Source of the DNA: Cupriavidus lacunae
GTDB lineage: Bacteria; Pseudomonadota; Gammaproteobacteria; Burkholderiales; Burkholderiaceae
Reading direction: 5' to 3'
Length of the DNA stretch: 64,000 bases
Assembly: GCF_003353055.1 (NCBI RefSeq)
Contig: NZ_QKWJ01000014.1
Coordinates: 65,657 to 129,656, forward strand
Part shown: positions 1 to 8,481 of the stretch, in pieces
Layout: each line of letters opens with the position of its first letter
How positions within the stretch are numbered: position 1 is the first letter of the stretch
Program-made: the position numbers and the translations under genes
The notes under the pieces: generated by a model
Seen by the model: only the letters and a program-made list of their open reading frames with translations
What the model was told of the DNA's origin: nothing
The model's database searches: none

Positions 1-229
1 CGAGGAAGATCGCGCCGAACATCATGCCGAACAGCGCCGAGCTGACCATGAAGCCCGCGCTGGTGGCGGTCACGCCCATCTCTTTCATGATCGACGGCAG
101 GGCGATGCCGGCCACGGCGAGGTCATAGCCGTCAAAGATGATGATCAGCGCGCACCAGAGCAGGATAAGCGCATGGAAGCGGTTGAAGCGGGCCTCGTCG
201 GCCAGCTTGTGGACATCGATCTGACGCAT
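1..229 (-). CDS. MFS transporter, aromatic acid:H+ symporter type (partial)
   Basis: Only the first 76 codons are in the window; the gene runs off the left edge. The N-terminus is a short cytoplasmic stretch followed by a hydrophobic helix and the motif FDGYDLAVAG, which is typical of aromatic-acid/H+ symporters (BenK/PcaK group) of the major facilitator superfamily. The ATG at 229 has a GGAGA ribosome site just upstream. It reads in the same direction as the benzoate-CoA ligase gene, 54 bases downstream of it, so it probably imports benzoate or a related aromatic acid for the box pathway. The substrate is inferred from context. Confidence 0.8.
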   Translation of the reverse strand, partial: MRQIDVHKLADEARFNRFHALILLWCALIIIFDGYDLAVAGIALPSIMKEMGVTATSAGFMVSSALFGMMFGAIFL

Positions 230-283
230 GTTTTTGTCTCCGGTATGGGGGGGCGGTATGTTGCGATGAGGGGGCGTTGCCGC

Positions 284-1888
284 TCACGCCACCGCGACGG
301 CACGCTCTGCGGCGGCCTTCAGTTCTCGTTCGCGCAGCATGAAGCGCTGGATCTTGCCGGTGGCGGTCTTGGGCAGCGCCTCGACGAACTCGATTGCGCG
401 CGGGTACTTGTAGGCGGCCAGCCGCTCCTTGACGAAGGCCTTCAGTTCGCCGTCGCCGAGTTGCGCGCCAGCCTTCAGCACCACGAAGGCCTTGGTCTTG
501 ATCAGTCCTTCCTGGTCGGGTACGCCGATCACCGCGGCTTCCAGCACTGCCGGGTGCTGCACCAGCGTGGCCTCGACTTCGAACGGCGAGACGTAGATGC
601 CGCTGACCTTGAGCATGTCGTCGCTGCGCCCGGCGTAGCTGTAGCTGCCATCCGGGTTGCGCACATACTTGTCGCCGCTCTTGGTCCAGCCGCCGCGGAA
701 GGTCTCGCGCGATTTCTCGCGGTTGGCCCAGTACATCATCGCGGCACTGGGGCCCTGGATATAGAGCTCGCCGATCTCGCCGTCGGGCACCGGGCGCCCG
801 TCTTCGTCGCGCAGTTCGATGGCGTAGCCCGGCACCGGCCAGCCGGTGGTGCCGTAGCGTACCTGCCCAGGGCGATTGGACAGGAAGATATGCAGCATCT
901 CGGTGGAGCCGATGCCGTCGATGATCTCGCAGCCGAAATGCGCGGTGAAGCGCTGGCCGATATCCGCCGGCAGCGCCTCGCCGGCGGACGAGCACAGCCG
1001 CAACGCCACCTCGGTGCGTGCCGGCAGACCTGGCGAGGCCAGCATGCCGGCGTATCCCGTCGGCGCGCCGAAGAACACGGTTGGCTTGTGCTGCAGCCAG
1101 CGGAGGAAGGTGGCCTCGGGCGTGGGCCGCTCGGCCATCAGCACCACCGTGGCACCAACGCTGAGCGGGAAGCTGAGCCCGTTGCCCAGCCCGTAGGCGA
1201 AATACAGCTTGGCCGCCGAGAAGCAGACGTCCTGCTCCTGCAGGCCGAGCACCGGGCCGGCATAGAGCGCGGCGGTCCAGTAAGGGTTGCCGTGGCTGTG
1301 CACCACGCCTTTGGGCTGGCCGGTAGAGCCGGACGAGTAGAGCCAGAAGCCGGGATCGTCGCAACTGGTGGCGGCGGGCGCTTGCAGCGGCGTTTGCGCG
1401 GCAAGCACTGCATCCAACGCCACCATGCCATCGGGCAGCGGCTCATGCGCACGGCACACGAACACCTGTCGCACTTCATGCCCCGGACGGGCCAGCGCCT
1501 CCTGCAGCACGGGCAGCAGCGCGGCCGATACCAGCACCGCCTGCGCGCGGCTGTGCTGCAGCATGTAGGCGTAGTCGTCGGCGGTCAGCAATGTGTTCAC
1601 GGCCACCGGCACGATGCCGGCGTACATCGCGCCCAGGAAGCAGACCGGCCAGTCGGTGCAGTCGTGCATCAGCAGCAGCACGCGTTCCTCGCGGTGGATG
1701 CCGGCGCCGAGCAGCGCGGCACCCAGGCGCTGCACCTGCTGCGCCAGTTCGCCATAGGTGAGCTGGCCGTCGTCATCGATATAGGCCACCTTGCCGGCGC
1801 GCCCGGCATTGCAGCCGAGCAGGTGCGCGGCAAAGTTGAAGGACGTGCCGGGTGGCCGGACGGGTGTCTCGGCGGGCGTGGCGGTCAT
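284..1888 (-). CDS. bclA: Benzoate-CoA ligase
   Basis: Predicted 534-residue AMP-forming acyl-CoA synthetase that activates benzoate with ATP and CoA to benzoyl-CoA, the entry step of the box pathway. The adenylate-forming P-loop YSSGSTGQPKG lies near residue 170, and the C-terminal catalytic lysine motif PKTATGKIQ is present. The YWANREKSRETFRGGW segment is typical of benzoate-CoA ligases. The ATG at 1888 is preceded by GGGGAG; the open frame extends further upstream but that part overlaps the 3' end of boxD and has no family similarity. It is the third gene of a leftward DUF4863-boxD-bclA unit. The paralogous 2-aminobenzoate or hydroxybenzoate ligases are the main alternative. Confidence 0.93.
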   Translation of the reverse strand: MTATPAETPVRPPGTSFNFAAHLLGCNAGRAGKVAYIDDDGQLTYGELAQQVQRLGAALLGAGIHREERVLLLMHDCTDWPVCFLGAMYAGIVPVAVNTLLTADDYAYMLQHSRAQAVLVSAALLPVLQEALARPGHEVRQVFVCRAHEPLPDGMVALDAVLAAQTPLQAPAATSCDDPGFWLYSSGSTGQPKGVVHSHGNPYWTAALYAGPVLGLQEQDVCFSAAKLYFAYGLGNGLSFPLSVGATVVLMAERPTPEATFLRWLQHKPTVFFGAPTGYAGMLASPGLPARTEVALRLCSSAGEALPADIGQRFTAHFGCEIIDGIGSTEMLHIFLSNRPGQVRYGTTGWPVPGYAIELRDEDGRPVPDGEIGELYIQGPSAAMMYWANREKSRETFRGGWTKSGDKYVRNPDGSYSYAGRSDDMLKVSGIYVSPFEVEATLVQHPAVLEAAVIGVPDQEGLIKTKAFVVLKAGAQLGDGELKAFVKERLAAYKYPRAIEFVEALPKTATGKIQRFMLRERELKAAAERAVAVA

Positions 1889-1973
1889 GGGTGTCTCCCC
1901 GTTGCTGGTGTACGGTGTGCCGCGCGCCGCCATGCGGGCGTGGCGGCGCGGTGAAGCGGGTTGGCCTGGACGG

Positions 1974-3521
1974 TCAGGCGAGCGCGTCGAGCACCGCGGT
2001 GCTGGCCTGGATGGCGCTGCGCCGGTGATAGAAGTGCAGGGCGCGCAGGCCGCCCAGTTCTTCGCCGCCGCCGGCGCGGCCGGGGCCGCCATGCAGCGAC
2101 TGCGGCATGACGTTGCCGTGGCCGGTGTGCAGCTGCGCCACGTCGGGCGAGATCACATGCACGCGGCCGTGGCTGTCGGCCAGTTCGACAGCGGCAGCCC
2201 CGAGCGCGCCCGCGTCGCTGCCATAGAGCGATGCCACCAGCGAGCCCTGACCCTGGCGCACCAGTGCCAGCGCGTGCGCGGTATCGCGGTAAGGCAGCAG
2301 CGTGGCGACCGGGCCGAACACTTCGGTGTCATGCACCACGGCGGCAGCGTCCGCATCAGGTACGCCGAGCAGGGTCGGGCCGATGCAGCGGGCCACGGCC
2401 GGATCTGCATCCACCAGCGGCTGCTGCGTGCCGTCATGCAGCACCTGGGCGTGCTTGCGCAGGTTTGCCAGCCCGTCTTGCACGGCGTTGAACTGCGCCC
2501 GGCTGACCAGCGCACCCATGCGCACAGCGTCGTTGCGCGGGTTGCCCACGGTCACCTTCGACAGCCGTGCGCCGATGGCCTCGGCGGCCTGGCCATACAG
2601 CGCTTCAGGCACGAACACGCGCCGGATCGCGGTGCACTTCTGGCCGGACTTGACCGTCATCTCGCGCACGACCTCCTTCACCAGCAGGTCGAAGGCGGCG
2701 GTGTCGGGGCCGTCCTGCGGCAGCAGCACGGCGGAATTGATGCTGTCCGCCTCGATATTCACGCGCACAGAGCGCTGTGCGATGGCGGGATGCGAGCGGA
2801 TCACCGCCGCGGTATCGGCCGAGCCAGTGAACGACACCACGTCAAAGGGCTGCAACTGGTCAAGCAATCCTGCCGAGCTGCCGCAGATGACCGACAGGGC
2901 GCCCGCCGGCAGCACGCCGGCCTCGACTACGTCGCGCACCATGCACTGCGTCAGCCAGGCGGTGGCAGTGGCGGGTTTGACAATCACCGGCACGCCGGCC
3001 AGCAGCGCGGGCGCGGCCTTCTCCCACAGGCCCCAGCTCGGGAAATTGAAGGCATTGATAAACAGCGCGACGCCGCGCGTGGGCACCAGCACATGCTGCG
3101 AATGGAACAGCGGATCCTTGCCCAGGCGCGCGGCCTCGCCATCCAGCAAGTAGTGGCGGTCGCCGAGCGTGTCGCCCAGCTTCGCATACGTGCCCAGCGT
3201 AAAGATGCCGCCATCGATATCGACCGCGGAATCGTTCTTCACCGTGCCGCTGTTGGCGGTGGCGATCTCGTAATAGGCGTCGCGGTTGGCCTGCAGGACT
3301 TTGACGGTCTCGGCCAGCAGCGCGGCGCGCTGGCGGTAGGTCAGCGCGCGCAGTGCCGGGCCGCCCTGATCGCGGGCAAAGGCGAAGCCCGCCGCCAGGT
3401 CGAGCCCGGTGGCGTCCACGCGCACCAGCTCGTCGCCCAGCACGGGATCGAACAAGGGCGTGCCGGCGCCGCTGCCGGCCTGCCACTTGCCGCCGAGGAA
3501 GTTGGATAGCAATTCAGTCAT
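1974..3521 (-). CDS. boxD: 3,4-dehydroadipyl-CoA semialdehyde dehydrogenase BoxD
   Basis: A 515-residue aldehyde dehydrogenase, matching the stand-alone BoxD size. It is known to oxidise the semialdehyde left after BoxC opens the benzoyl-CoA epoxide, with NADP+, giving 3,4-dehydroadipyl-CoA. The general-base Glu (NIEADSIN, about 257), the cofactor motif FTGSADTA (231-238) and the catalytic Cys (SGQKCTAIR, Cys296) are visible. It resembles the N-terminal half of PaaZ but has no MaoC-type hydratase domain. It sits between the DUF4863 gene (8 bases) and bclA, all leftward, so it belongs to the box operon. Confidence 0.92.
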   Translation of the reverse strand: MTELLSNFLGGKWQAGSGAGTPLFDPVLGDELVRVDATGLDLAAGFAFARDQGGPALRALTYRQRAALLAETVKVLQANRDAYYEIATANSGTVKNDSAVDIDGGIFTLGTYAKLGDTLGDRHYLLDGEAARLGKDPLFHSQHVLVPTRGVALFINAFNFPSWGLWEKAAPALLAGVPVIVKPATATAWLTQCMVRDVVEAGVLPAGALSVICGSSAGLLDQLQPFDVVSFTGSADTAAVIRSHPAIAQRSVRVNIEADSINSAVLLPQDGPDTAAFDLLVKEVVREMTVKSGQKCTAIRRVFVPEALYGQAAEAIGARLSKVTVGNPRNDAVRMGALVSRAQFNAVQDGLANLRKHAQVLHDGTQQPLVDADPAVARCIGPTLLGVPDADAAAVVHDTEVFGPVATLLPYRDTAHALALVRQGQGSLVASLYGSDAGALGAAAVELADSHGRVHVISPDVAQLHTGHGNVMPQSLHGGPGRAGGGEELGGLRALHFYHRRSAIQASTAVLDALA

Positions 3522-3529
3522 GGGGGATC

Positions 3530-3994
3530 TCAGCGCGTGAAGTCGATGCGGCCTTCCGGCAGCAGGTAGAGCACCAGCGCGCGGCCGTTGCTGACGGTGG
3601 GGCGGTGGGCGCTGCCCGGCGGGCATACCAGCCAGCCGGCGGGGCGGCCGTCGAACTGCGCCTCGCCGTCGAGCGGCATGATCAGGTCGATCTCGCCGTT
3701 GGGGTGGGTATGGTGCGGGCCGGCAATGTCCTGCATGTCGACCACGTCGACCGAAAAGCCGTGCAGGTCGTCGGCGGGCTTGAAGATGCGGCCGTAGCGG
3801 ATGCCGCCGCCTTCGCGATCGCACAGCCAGCCTTCGGCCACGCCGGCCTGGCAGGCGTCCTTCAGTTGCTGGTAGGTGGGGCTGCCGGCGCCGTGCTCGG
3901 CATTGAGCCAGGCATCGAGTGCGGCATCTAGTGGGCGGCCTGCCAGTTGCGCGGTGAGATGCGCGATCTGGCTGCGGAATTCAGTGGGGGACAT
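3530..3994 (-). CDS. DUF4863 / 4-hydroxylaminobenzoate lyase-like cupin protein
   Basis: A 154-residue protein of the DUF4863 family, whose best-known member is the 4-hydroxylaminobenzoate lyase PnbB of nitrobenzoate degraders. The C-terminal half looks like a small cupin: GPHHTHPNGEIDLIMPL carries two His and an acidic residue as possible metal ligands, followed by CPPGSAHRPTV. The ATG at 3994 has GGAG ten bases upstream; an ATG at 4045 would start inside the operator and is less likely. It is the first gene of the leftward box operon. Relatives often accompany box genes, but their role there is not established, so I assign no reaction. Confidence 0.75.
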   Translation of the reverse strand: MSPTEFRSQIAHLTAQLAGRPLDAALDAWLNAEHGAGSPTYQQLKDACQAGVAEGWLCDREGGGIRYGRIFKPADDLHGFSVDVVDMQDIAGPHHTHPNGEIDLIMPLDGEAQFDGRPAGWLVCPPGSAHRPTVSNGRALVLYLLPEGRIDFTR

Positions 3995-4040
3995 ATTGAG
4001 GGGGCTCCGTCTGATTCGCCAGTTGCCTTCACTGGCACCA

Positions 4041-4054
4041 TGCATTATTGTGCA
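4041..4054. promoter_or_regulatory. BoxR operator candidate 1
   Basis: Read on the minus strand this is TGCACAATAATGCA, an imperfect palindrome with TGCA ends. The same core occurs at 5104 and 5170. It lies at the expected transcription start of the leftward box operon, where a bound repressor would block transcription. BoxR/BzdR regulators are known to use TGCA-containing sites. Confidence 0.7.
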
Positions 4055-4061
4055 TGTATGA

Positions 4062-4090
4062 AAAATAGAGCCGCGCAGAAATCATGTCAA
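4062..4090 (-). promoter_or_regulatory. Sigma70-type promoter of the leftward box operon
   Basis: On the minus strand TTGACA (4090-4085) is followed after 17 bases by TATTTT (4067-4062). It drives the DUF4863-boxD-bclA unit and is bracketed by operator candidates 1 and 2. Its -35 box falls within the first codons of boxR as annotated. Confidence 0.65.
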
Positions 4091-5046
4091 GCACTATATT
4101 GCATGAATCTGGGTTAACCCCGGACGTGAGCCTGCATCATGATTCCGATGCGGGGGCTGCCAATGGTGCCGGGAAGAACCCCTTCCTGGTCGCCCTGGGC
4201 GAGCGCGTGCGTGAGCTGCGCGCCTGCCGCGGCCTGACCCGCAAGGCCACCGCGCAAGCGGCCGGCGTTTCCGAGCGGCACCTGGCCAACCTGGAATACG
4301 GCAGCGGCAACGCTTCCATCCTGGTGCTGCAGCACGTCGCAGATGCCTTGCAGTGCTCGCTGGCCGGGCTGCTGGGCGACGTCACCACGTCGTCGCCTGA
4401 ATGGATCCTGTTGCGCGAACTGCTGGAGCACCGCGACGAAGCCACGCTGCGGCGCGTGCGCATCGCCGTGGGCGAAATGCTTGGCACGGGTGGCGAGAAT
4501 GCGGGCCAGGCCGCGCGCAGCCCGCGCGTGGCGCTGATCGGGCTGCGCGGCGCCGGCAAGACCACGCTGGGCGGGATGCTGGCGGAGGACCTGGACTTTC
4601 CCTTTGTCGAGCTGAGCCGCGAGATCGAGAAGTTTGCCGGCTGCAGCATCTCGGAGATCCAGGGTCTGTACGGCATGAACGCCTACCGCCGCTATGAGCG
4701 GCGCGCGCTGGAAGAGGCCATCCAGATCTATCCCGAAGCCGTGATCGCCACCCCCGGCGGCCTGGTCTCGGATCCGGCCACCTTCAACCTGCTGCTGGCG
4801 CATTGCACCACCGTATGGCTGCAGGCAGAGCCCGAAGACCATATGGAGCGGGTGCGCGCGCAGGGCGACTTCCGTCCGATGGCGGCCAGCAAGGAGGCCA
4901 TGGAGGACCTGCGCCATATCCTGGCCGGCCGCGCGGCCTTCTATTCCAAGGCGGAGTTCTCGCTGGACACCAGCGCGCAGCCGCTGGAGCCCACATTTGT
5001 CGCGCTGACCGAACTGGTGCGCCAGGCCTTGCGCATGCCCTTGTGA
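4084..5046 (+). CDS. boxR: BoxR: XRE-type repressor fused to a shikimate-kinase-like domain
   Basis: A 320-residue transcriptional repressor of the BoxR/BzdR family, known to release DNA when it binds benzoyl-CoA. Residues about 37-96 form a Cro/XRE helix-turn-helix (GVSERHLANLEYGSGNAS). Residues about 147-315 are a shikimate-kinase-like domain with an intact P-loop GLRGAGKT (153-160). It is divergent from the DUF4863-boxD-bclA unit and lies upstream of boxCBA. The ATG at 4084 has a weak ribosome site and overlaps the promoter and operator 2; an in-frame GTG at 4126 is a possible alternative start, since the conserved part begins at about residue 32. Confidence 0.93.
   Translation: MSSTILHESGLTPDVSLHHDSDAGAANGAGKNPFLVALGERVRELRACRGLTRKATAQAAGVSERHLANLEYGSGNASILVLQHVADALQCSLAGLLGDVTTSSPEWILLRELLEHRDEATLRRVRIAVGEMLGTGGENAGQAARSPRVALIGLRGAGKTTLGGMLAEDLDFPFVELSREIEKFAGCSISEIQGLYGMNAYRRYERRALEEAIQIYPEAVIATPGGLVSDPATFNLLLAHCTTVWLQAEPEDHMERVRAQGDFRPMAASKEAMEDLRHILAGRAAFYSKAEFSLDTSAQPLEPTFVALTELVRQALRMPL
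4091..4104. promoter_or_regulatory. BoxR operator candidate 2
   Basis: On the minus strand this reads TGCAATATAGTGC, sharing the TGCA and GTGC ends and the spacing of the other sites (compare TGCACAATAGTGC at 5170). It lies upstream of the -35 box of the leftward promoter and inside the first codons of boxR. It is weaker than sites 1 and 4. Confidence 0.45.
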
Positions 5047-5103
5047 CGGCTGGGGCGCAATAGGCGGGCATTGGGGGCAGCGGCCGGCACTCCTTGCGTA
5101 ATC

Positions 5104-5123
5104 TGCACAATAATGCTTGCATG
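5104..5123. promoter_or_regulatory. BoxR operator candidate 3
   Basis: TGCACAATAATGCT followed directly by TGCATG. It shares 13 of 14 bases with the reverse complement of site 1 and overlaps the -35 box of the boxC promoter. Confidence 0.65.
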
Positions 5124-5146
5124 AAATCTGATTGATGAACTATAGT
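5117..5146 (+). promoter_or_regulatory. boxCBA promoter
   Basis: TTGCAT (5117-5122), an 18-base spacer and TATAGT (5141-5146). One BoxR-type site overlaps the -35 box and another lies downstream at 5170, which suits repression, possibly by looping. Confidence 0.6.
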
Positions 5147-5169
5147 TCGTCTCACAAGATTCCTGTTCA

Positions 5170-5183
5170 TGCACAATAGTGCA
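5170..5183. promoter_or_regulatory. BoxR operator candidate 4
   Basis: TGCACAATAGTGCA, a near-perfect palindrome between the boxC promoter and the boxC ribosome site. It differs from the reverse complement of site 1 by one base. Confidence 0.7.
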
Positions 5184-5205
5184 GTTTCGCAGAGGAGACA
5201 CCGCC

Positions 5206-6864
5206 GTGACCACCGCCCCCCGCGTCGACTACCAGACCGCCCCCGCCCAATACAAGCACCTGAAGCTGACGTTCGACGGCCCCGTCGCCACGCTGGCGGT
5301 GGATATCGACGAGAACGCCGGCCTGCGTCCCGGCTACAAGCTCAAGCTCAACAGCTACGATCTCGGCGTCGACATCGAACTGAACGACGCGCTCAACCGT
5401 GTCCGCTTCGAGCACCCGGAAGTGCGCACCGTGGTCGTTACCAGCGACAAGGACAAGGTGTTCTGCTCCGGCGCCAATATCTTCATGCTGGGTGTCAGCA
5501 GCCATGCGTGGAAGGTCAACTTCTGCAAGTTCACCAACGAGACCCGCAACGGCATCGAGGACTCCTCGGCGCACAGCGGCCTGAAGTTCCTGGCCGCGGT
5601 CAACGGCGCCTGCGCCGGCGGCGGCTATGAGCTGGCGCTGGCCTGCGACGAGATCCTGCTGGTGGACGACCGCTCGTCGGCCGTCAGCCTCCCGGAAGTG
5701 CCGCTGCTGGGCGTGCTGCCCGGCACCGGCGGCCTGACCCGCGTGACCGACAAGCGCCATGTGCGCCATGACCTGGCCGATATCTTCTGCACCACCACCG
5801 AAGGCGTGCGCGGCCAGCGTGCCAAGGACTGGCGCCTGGTCGACGATATCGCCAAGCCCGCCGTGTTCGCGCAGAGGGTCCAGGAACGCGCGCTGGCGCT
5901 GGCCGCGCAGAGCGACCGCCCGGCCGACGGCAAGGGCGTGGCGCTGGCCCCGATCGAGCGCACCATCGAAGCCGATGCGCTGCGTTACACCCATGTGACG
6001 GTCGAGATCGACCGTGCCGGGCGCACCGCCACCTTCACGGTGAAGGCGCCCACCGGCGCGCAGCCGCAGGGCATCGACGAGATCGTTGAAGCCGGCGCCG
6101 CCTGGTACCCGCTGCAACTGGCGCGCGAACTGGAAGACGCGATCCTGTCGATGCGCACCAATGAACTGGACATCGGCACCTGGCTGATCAAGACCAGCGG
6201 CGATGCCGCCGCGGTGCTGGCCACCGACGCCACGCTGCTGGCGCACAAGGAGCACTGGCTGGTGCGCGAGACCATCGGCCTGCTGCGCCGTACGCTGAGC
6301 CGCCTGGATGTGTCGTCGCGCAGCCTGTTCGCGCTGATCGAGCCGGAGTCTTGCTTTGCCGGCACCTTCCTGGAACTGGCCCTGGCCTGCGACCGCAGCT
6401 ACCACCTGGCGCTGCCGGACGACGAGGCGCGCGCGCCGAAGATCACCGTGGCGGAAGTCAACTTCGGCCTGTACCCGATGGTCACCGGCCAGAGCCGCCT
6501 GGGCCGTCGCTTCTACGACGAGCAGCCCGCGCTGGACGCCGTGCGCGCCAGGGCCGGCCAGCCGCTCGATGCCGATGCCGCCCATGCGCTGGGCCTGGTC
6601 ACCGCCAACCCCGACGACATCGACTGGACCGACGAAGTCCGCATCGCGCTGGAAGAGCGCGTGGCGATGTCGCCCGATGCCCTCACCGGCATGGAAGCCA
6701 ACCTGCGCTTCAACGGCCAGGAAAACATGTTCACCCGCATCTTCGGCCGGCTGACCGCGTGGCAGAACTGGATCTTCCAGCGCCCCAACGCAGTAGGCGA
6801 CAAGGGTGCGCTGAAGGTCTACGGCAAGGGCGACAAGGCCGCCTTCGACTGGAACCGCGTCTGA
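5206..6864 (+). CDS. boxC: 2,3-epoxybenzoyl-CoA dihydrolase BoxC
   Basis: A 552-residue protein with two crotonase-like regions, known to open 2,3-epoxybenzoyl-CoA by adding water, releasing formate and 3,4-dehydroadipyl-CoA semialdehyde. The first crotonase region shows VFCSGANIFMLG and the oxyanion-hole segment NGACAGGGYELAL. The second shows CFAGTFLELALACDRSY. I chose the GTG at 5206 because AGAGGAG lies eight bases before it; an upstream ATG reading begins inside operator 4. It is the first gene of boxCBA. Confidence 0.95.
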   Translation: MTTAPRVDYQTAPAQYKHLKLTFDGPVATLAVDIDENAGLRPGYKLKLNSYDLGVDIELNDALNRVRFEHPEVRTVVVTSDKDKVFCSGANIFMLGVSSHAWKVNFCKFTNETRNGIEDSSAHSGLKFLAAVNGACAGGGYELALACDEILLVDDRSSAVSLPEVPLLGVLPGTGGLTRVTDKRHVRHDLADIFCTTTEGVRGQRAKDWRLVDDIAKPAVFAQRVQERALALAAQSDRPADGKGVALAPIERTIEADALRYTHVTVEIDRAGRTATFTVKAPTGAQPQGIDEIVEAGAAWYPLQLARELEDAILSMRTNELDIGTWLIKTSGDAAAVLATDATLLAHKEHWLVRETIGLLRRTLSRLDVSSRSLFALIEPESCFAGTFLELALACDRSYHLALPDDEARAPKITVAEVNFGLYPMVTGQSRLGRRFYDEQPALDAVRARAGQPLDADAAHALGLVTANPDDIDWTDEVRIALEERVAMSPDALTGMEANLRFNGQENMFTRIFGRLTAWQNWIFQRPNAVGDKGALKVYGKGDKAAFDWNRV

Positions 6865-6910
6865 TCCAGACTTACACGACAACCGAATCGTCCCCCTGAA
6901 GGAGACCACC

Positions 6911-8338
6911 ATGTCCGGCATCAACTACGGCGACAAGATCCCCAACAACGTCAACCTGAGCGAAGACCGCACCCTGCAGCGCGCGCTCGAGCAGTGGCAG
7001 CCCAACTACCTGAGCTGGTGGAATGACATGGGCCCGGAAGGCTCGCACCAGCATGACATCTACCTGCGCACCGCCATCAGCGTCGATCCGCAGGGTTGGG
7101 CCCACTTCGGCCACGTCAAGATGCCGGACTACCGCTGGGGCATCTTCCTGAACCCGGCCGAGGCCAACCGCAAGATCCATTTCGGCGACCACAAGGGCGA
7201 GGATGCCTGGCAGGACGTGCCCGGCGAATACCGCGCCAACCTGCGCCGCATCATCGTGACGCAAGGCGACACCGAGCCGGCGTCGGTCGAGCAGCAGCGC
7301 CACCTGGGCCTGACTGCGCCCAGCATGTACGACCTGCGCAACCTGTTCCAGGTGAACGTGGAAGAGGGCCGCCACCTGTGGGCCATGGTCTACCTGCTGC
7401 ACAAGTACTTCGGCCGCGACGGCCGCGAAGAGGGCGAGGCCTTGCTGGAGCGCCGCAGCGGCCAGCAGGACAACCCGCGCATCCTGCAGGCGTTCAACGA
7501 GCAGACGCCTGACTGGCTGTCGTTCTTCATGTTCACCTACTTCACCGACCGCGACGGCAAGTTCCAGCTGTGCGCGCTGGCCGAGTCCGCCTTCGACCCG
7601 CTGGCACGCACCACCAAGTTCATGCTGACCGAGGAAGCACACCACATGTTCGTGGGCGAGTCCGGCGTGTCGCGCGTGATCCAGCGCACCTGCCAGGTGA
7701 TGAACGAGCTGAAGACCGATGACCCGGCGAAGCTGCGCGCCGCTGGCGTGATCGACCTGCCGACCCTGCAGCGCTACCTGAACTTCCACTACAGCGTCAC
7801 CATCGACCTGTTCGGCGCCGATGAGTCCAGCAATGCCGCGACCTTCTACAGCACCGGCCTGAAGGGCCGCTACGAAGAGGGCAAGCGTATGGACGACCAT
7901 ATCCTGAAGGGCCAGACCTACCGCATCCTGCAGGCGCAGAACGGCCAGCTGACCGAGAAGGAAGTGCCGATGCTCAACGCGCTCAATGAAGTGCTGCGCG
8001 ACGACTACATCAAGGACAGCATGGCCGGCATCGAGCGCTGGAACAAGGTCATCGACAAGGCCGGGATCCCGTTCCGCCTGAAGGTGCCGCACAAGGCCTT
8101 CCACCGCAATATCGGCGCGCTGGCCGGCGTCAGGGTAGCGCCGGACGGCCGCGTGATCTCCGACGCCGAATGGCGCGACTTCCGCGACCAGTGGCTGCCC
8201 ACCGAAGGCGACCGCGCCTTTGTCGCCAGCCTGATGGGCCGCGTGGTCGAGCCGGGCAAGTTCGCCAACTGGATCGCGCCGCCGGTGATGGGCATCAACC
8301 GTCAGCCGGTGGATTTCGAATACGTGCGCTTCAACTAA
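6911..8338 (+). CDS. boxB: Benzoyl-CoA 2,3-epoxidase subunit BoxB
   Basis: A 475-residue class I diiron oxygenase component that inserts one oxygen atom into benzoyl-CoA to form the 2,3-epoxide, using electrons from BoxA. Diiron ligand motifs are visible as EEGRH (Glu152, His155) and EEAHH (Glu242, His245), with a conserved Asp in YFTDRDG near 213. AAGGAGA precedes the ATG. It follows boxC after 46 bases and is separated from boxA by a REP-like hairpin. Confidence 0.96.
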   Translation: MSGINYGDKIPNNVNLSEDRTLQRALEQWQPNYLSWWNDMGPEGSHQHDIYLRTAISVDPQGWAHFGHVKMPDYRWGIFLNPAEANRKIHFGDHKGEDAWQDVPGEYRANLRRIIVTQGDTEPASVEQQRHLGLTAPSMYDLRNLFQVNVEEGRHLWAMVYLLHKYFGRDGREEGEALLERRSGQQDNPRILQAFNEQTPDWLSFFMFTYFTDRDGKFQLCALAESAFDPLARTTKFMLTEEAHHMFVGESGVSRVIQRTCQVMNELKTDDPAKLRAAGVIDLPTLQRYLNFHYSVTIDLFGADESSNAATFYSTGLKGRYEEGKRMDDHILKGQTYRILQAQNGQLTEKEVPMLNALNEVLRDDYIKDSMAGIERWNKVIDKAGIPFRLKVPHKAFHRNIGALAGVRVAPDGRVISDAEWRDFRDQWLPTEGDRAFVASLMGRVVEPGKFANWIAPPVMGINRQPVDFEYVRFN

Positions 8339-8370
8339 GCCACGGCACTGTCAACCGCTCCCTGTTTGCT

Positions 8371-8396
8371 CCCCTCTCCCGCGTGCGGGAGAGGGG
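8371..8396. repeat. REP-like hairpin repeat, copy 1
   Basis: CCCCTCTCCCGC-GT-GCGGGAGAGGGG: perfect 12-base arms with a 2-base loop, followed by CCGGGGGAGAGGGCAGGCG. It sits between boxB and boxA in the same operon. A near-identical unit, including the tail, occurs at 60291. Confidence 0.85.
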
Positions 8397-8481
8397 CCGG
8401 GGGAGAGGGCAGGCGCCACGACAAAGCGCCGCCGCATCAACGACCCTCACCCCGAGCACCCCTCATCCTGTGGAGACCGCC

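Noticed and set aside
173..3509. Two long plus-strand open frames (593 and 572 codons)
   Set aside because: They mirror bclA and boxD on the opposite strand; both real genes have clear motifs and ribosome sites.
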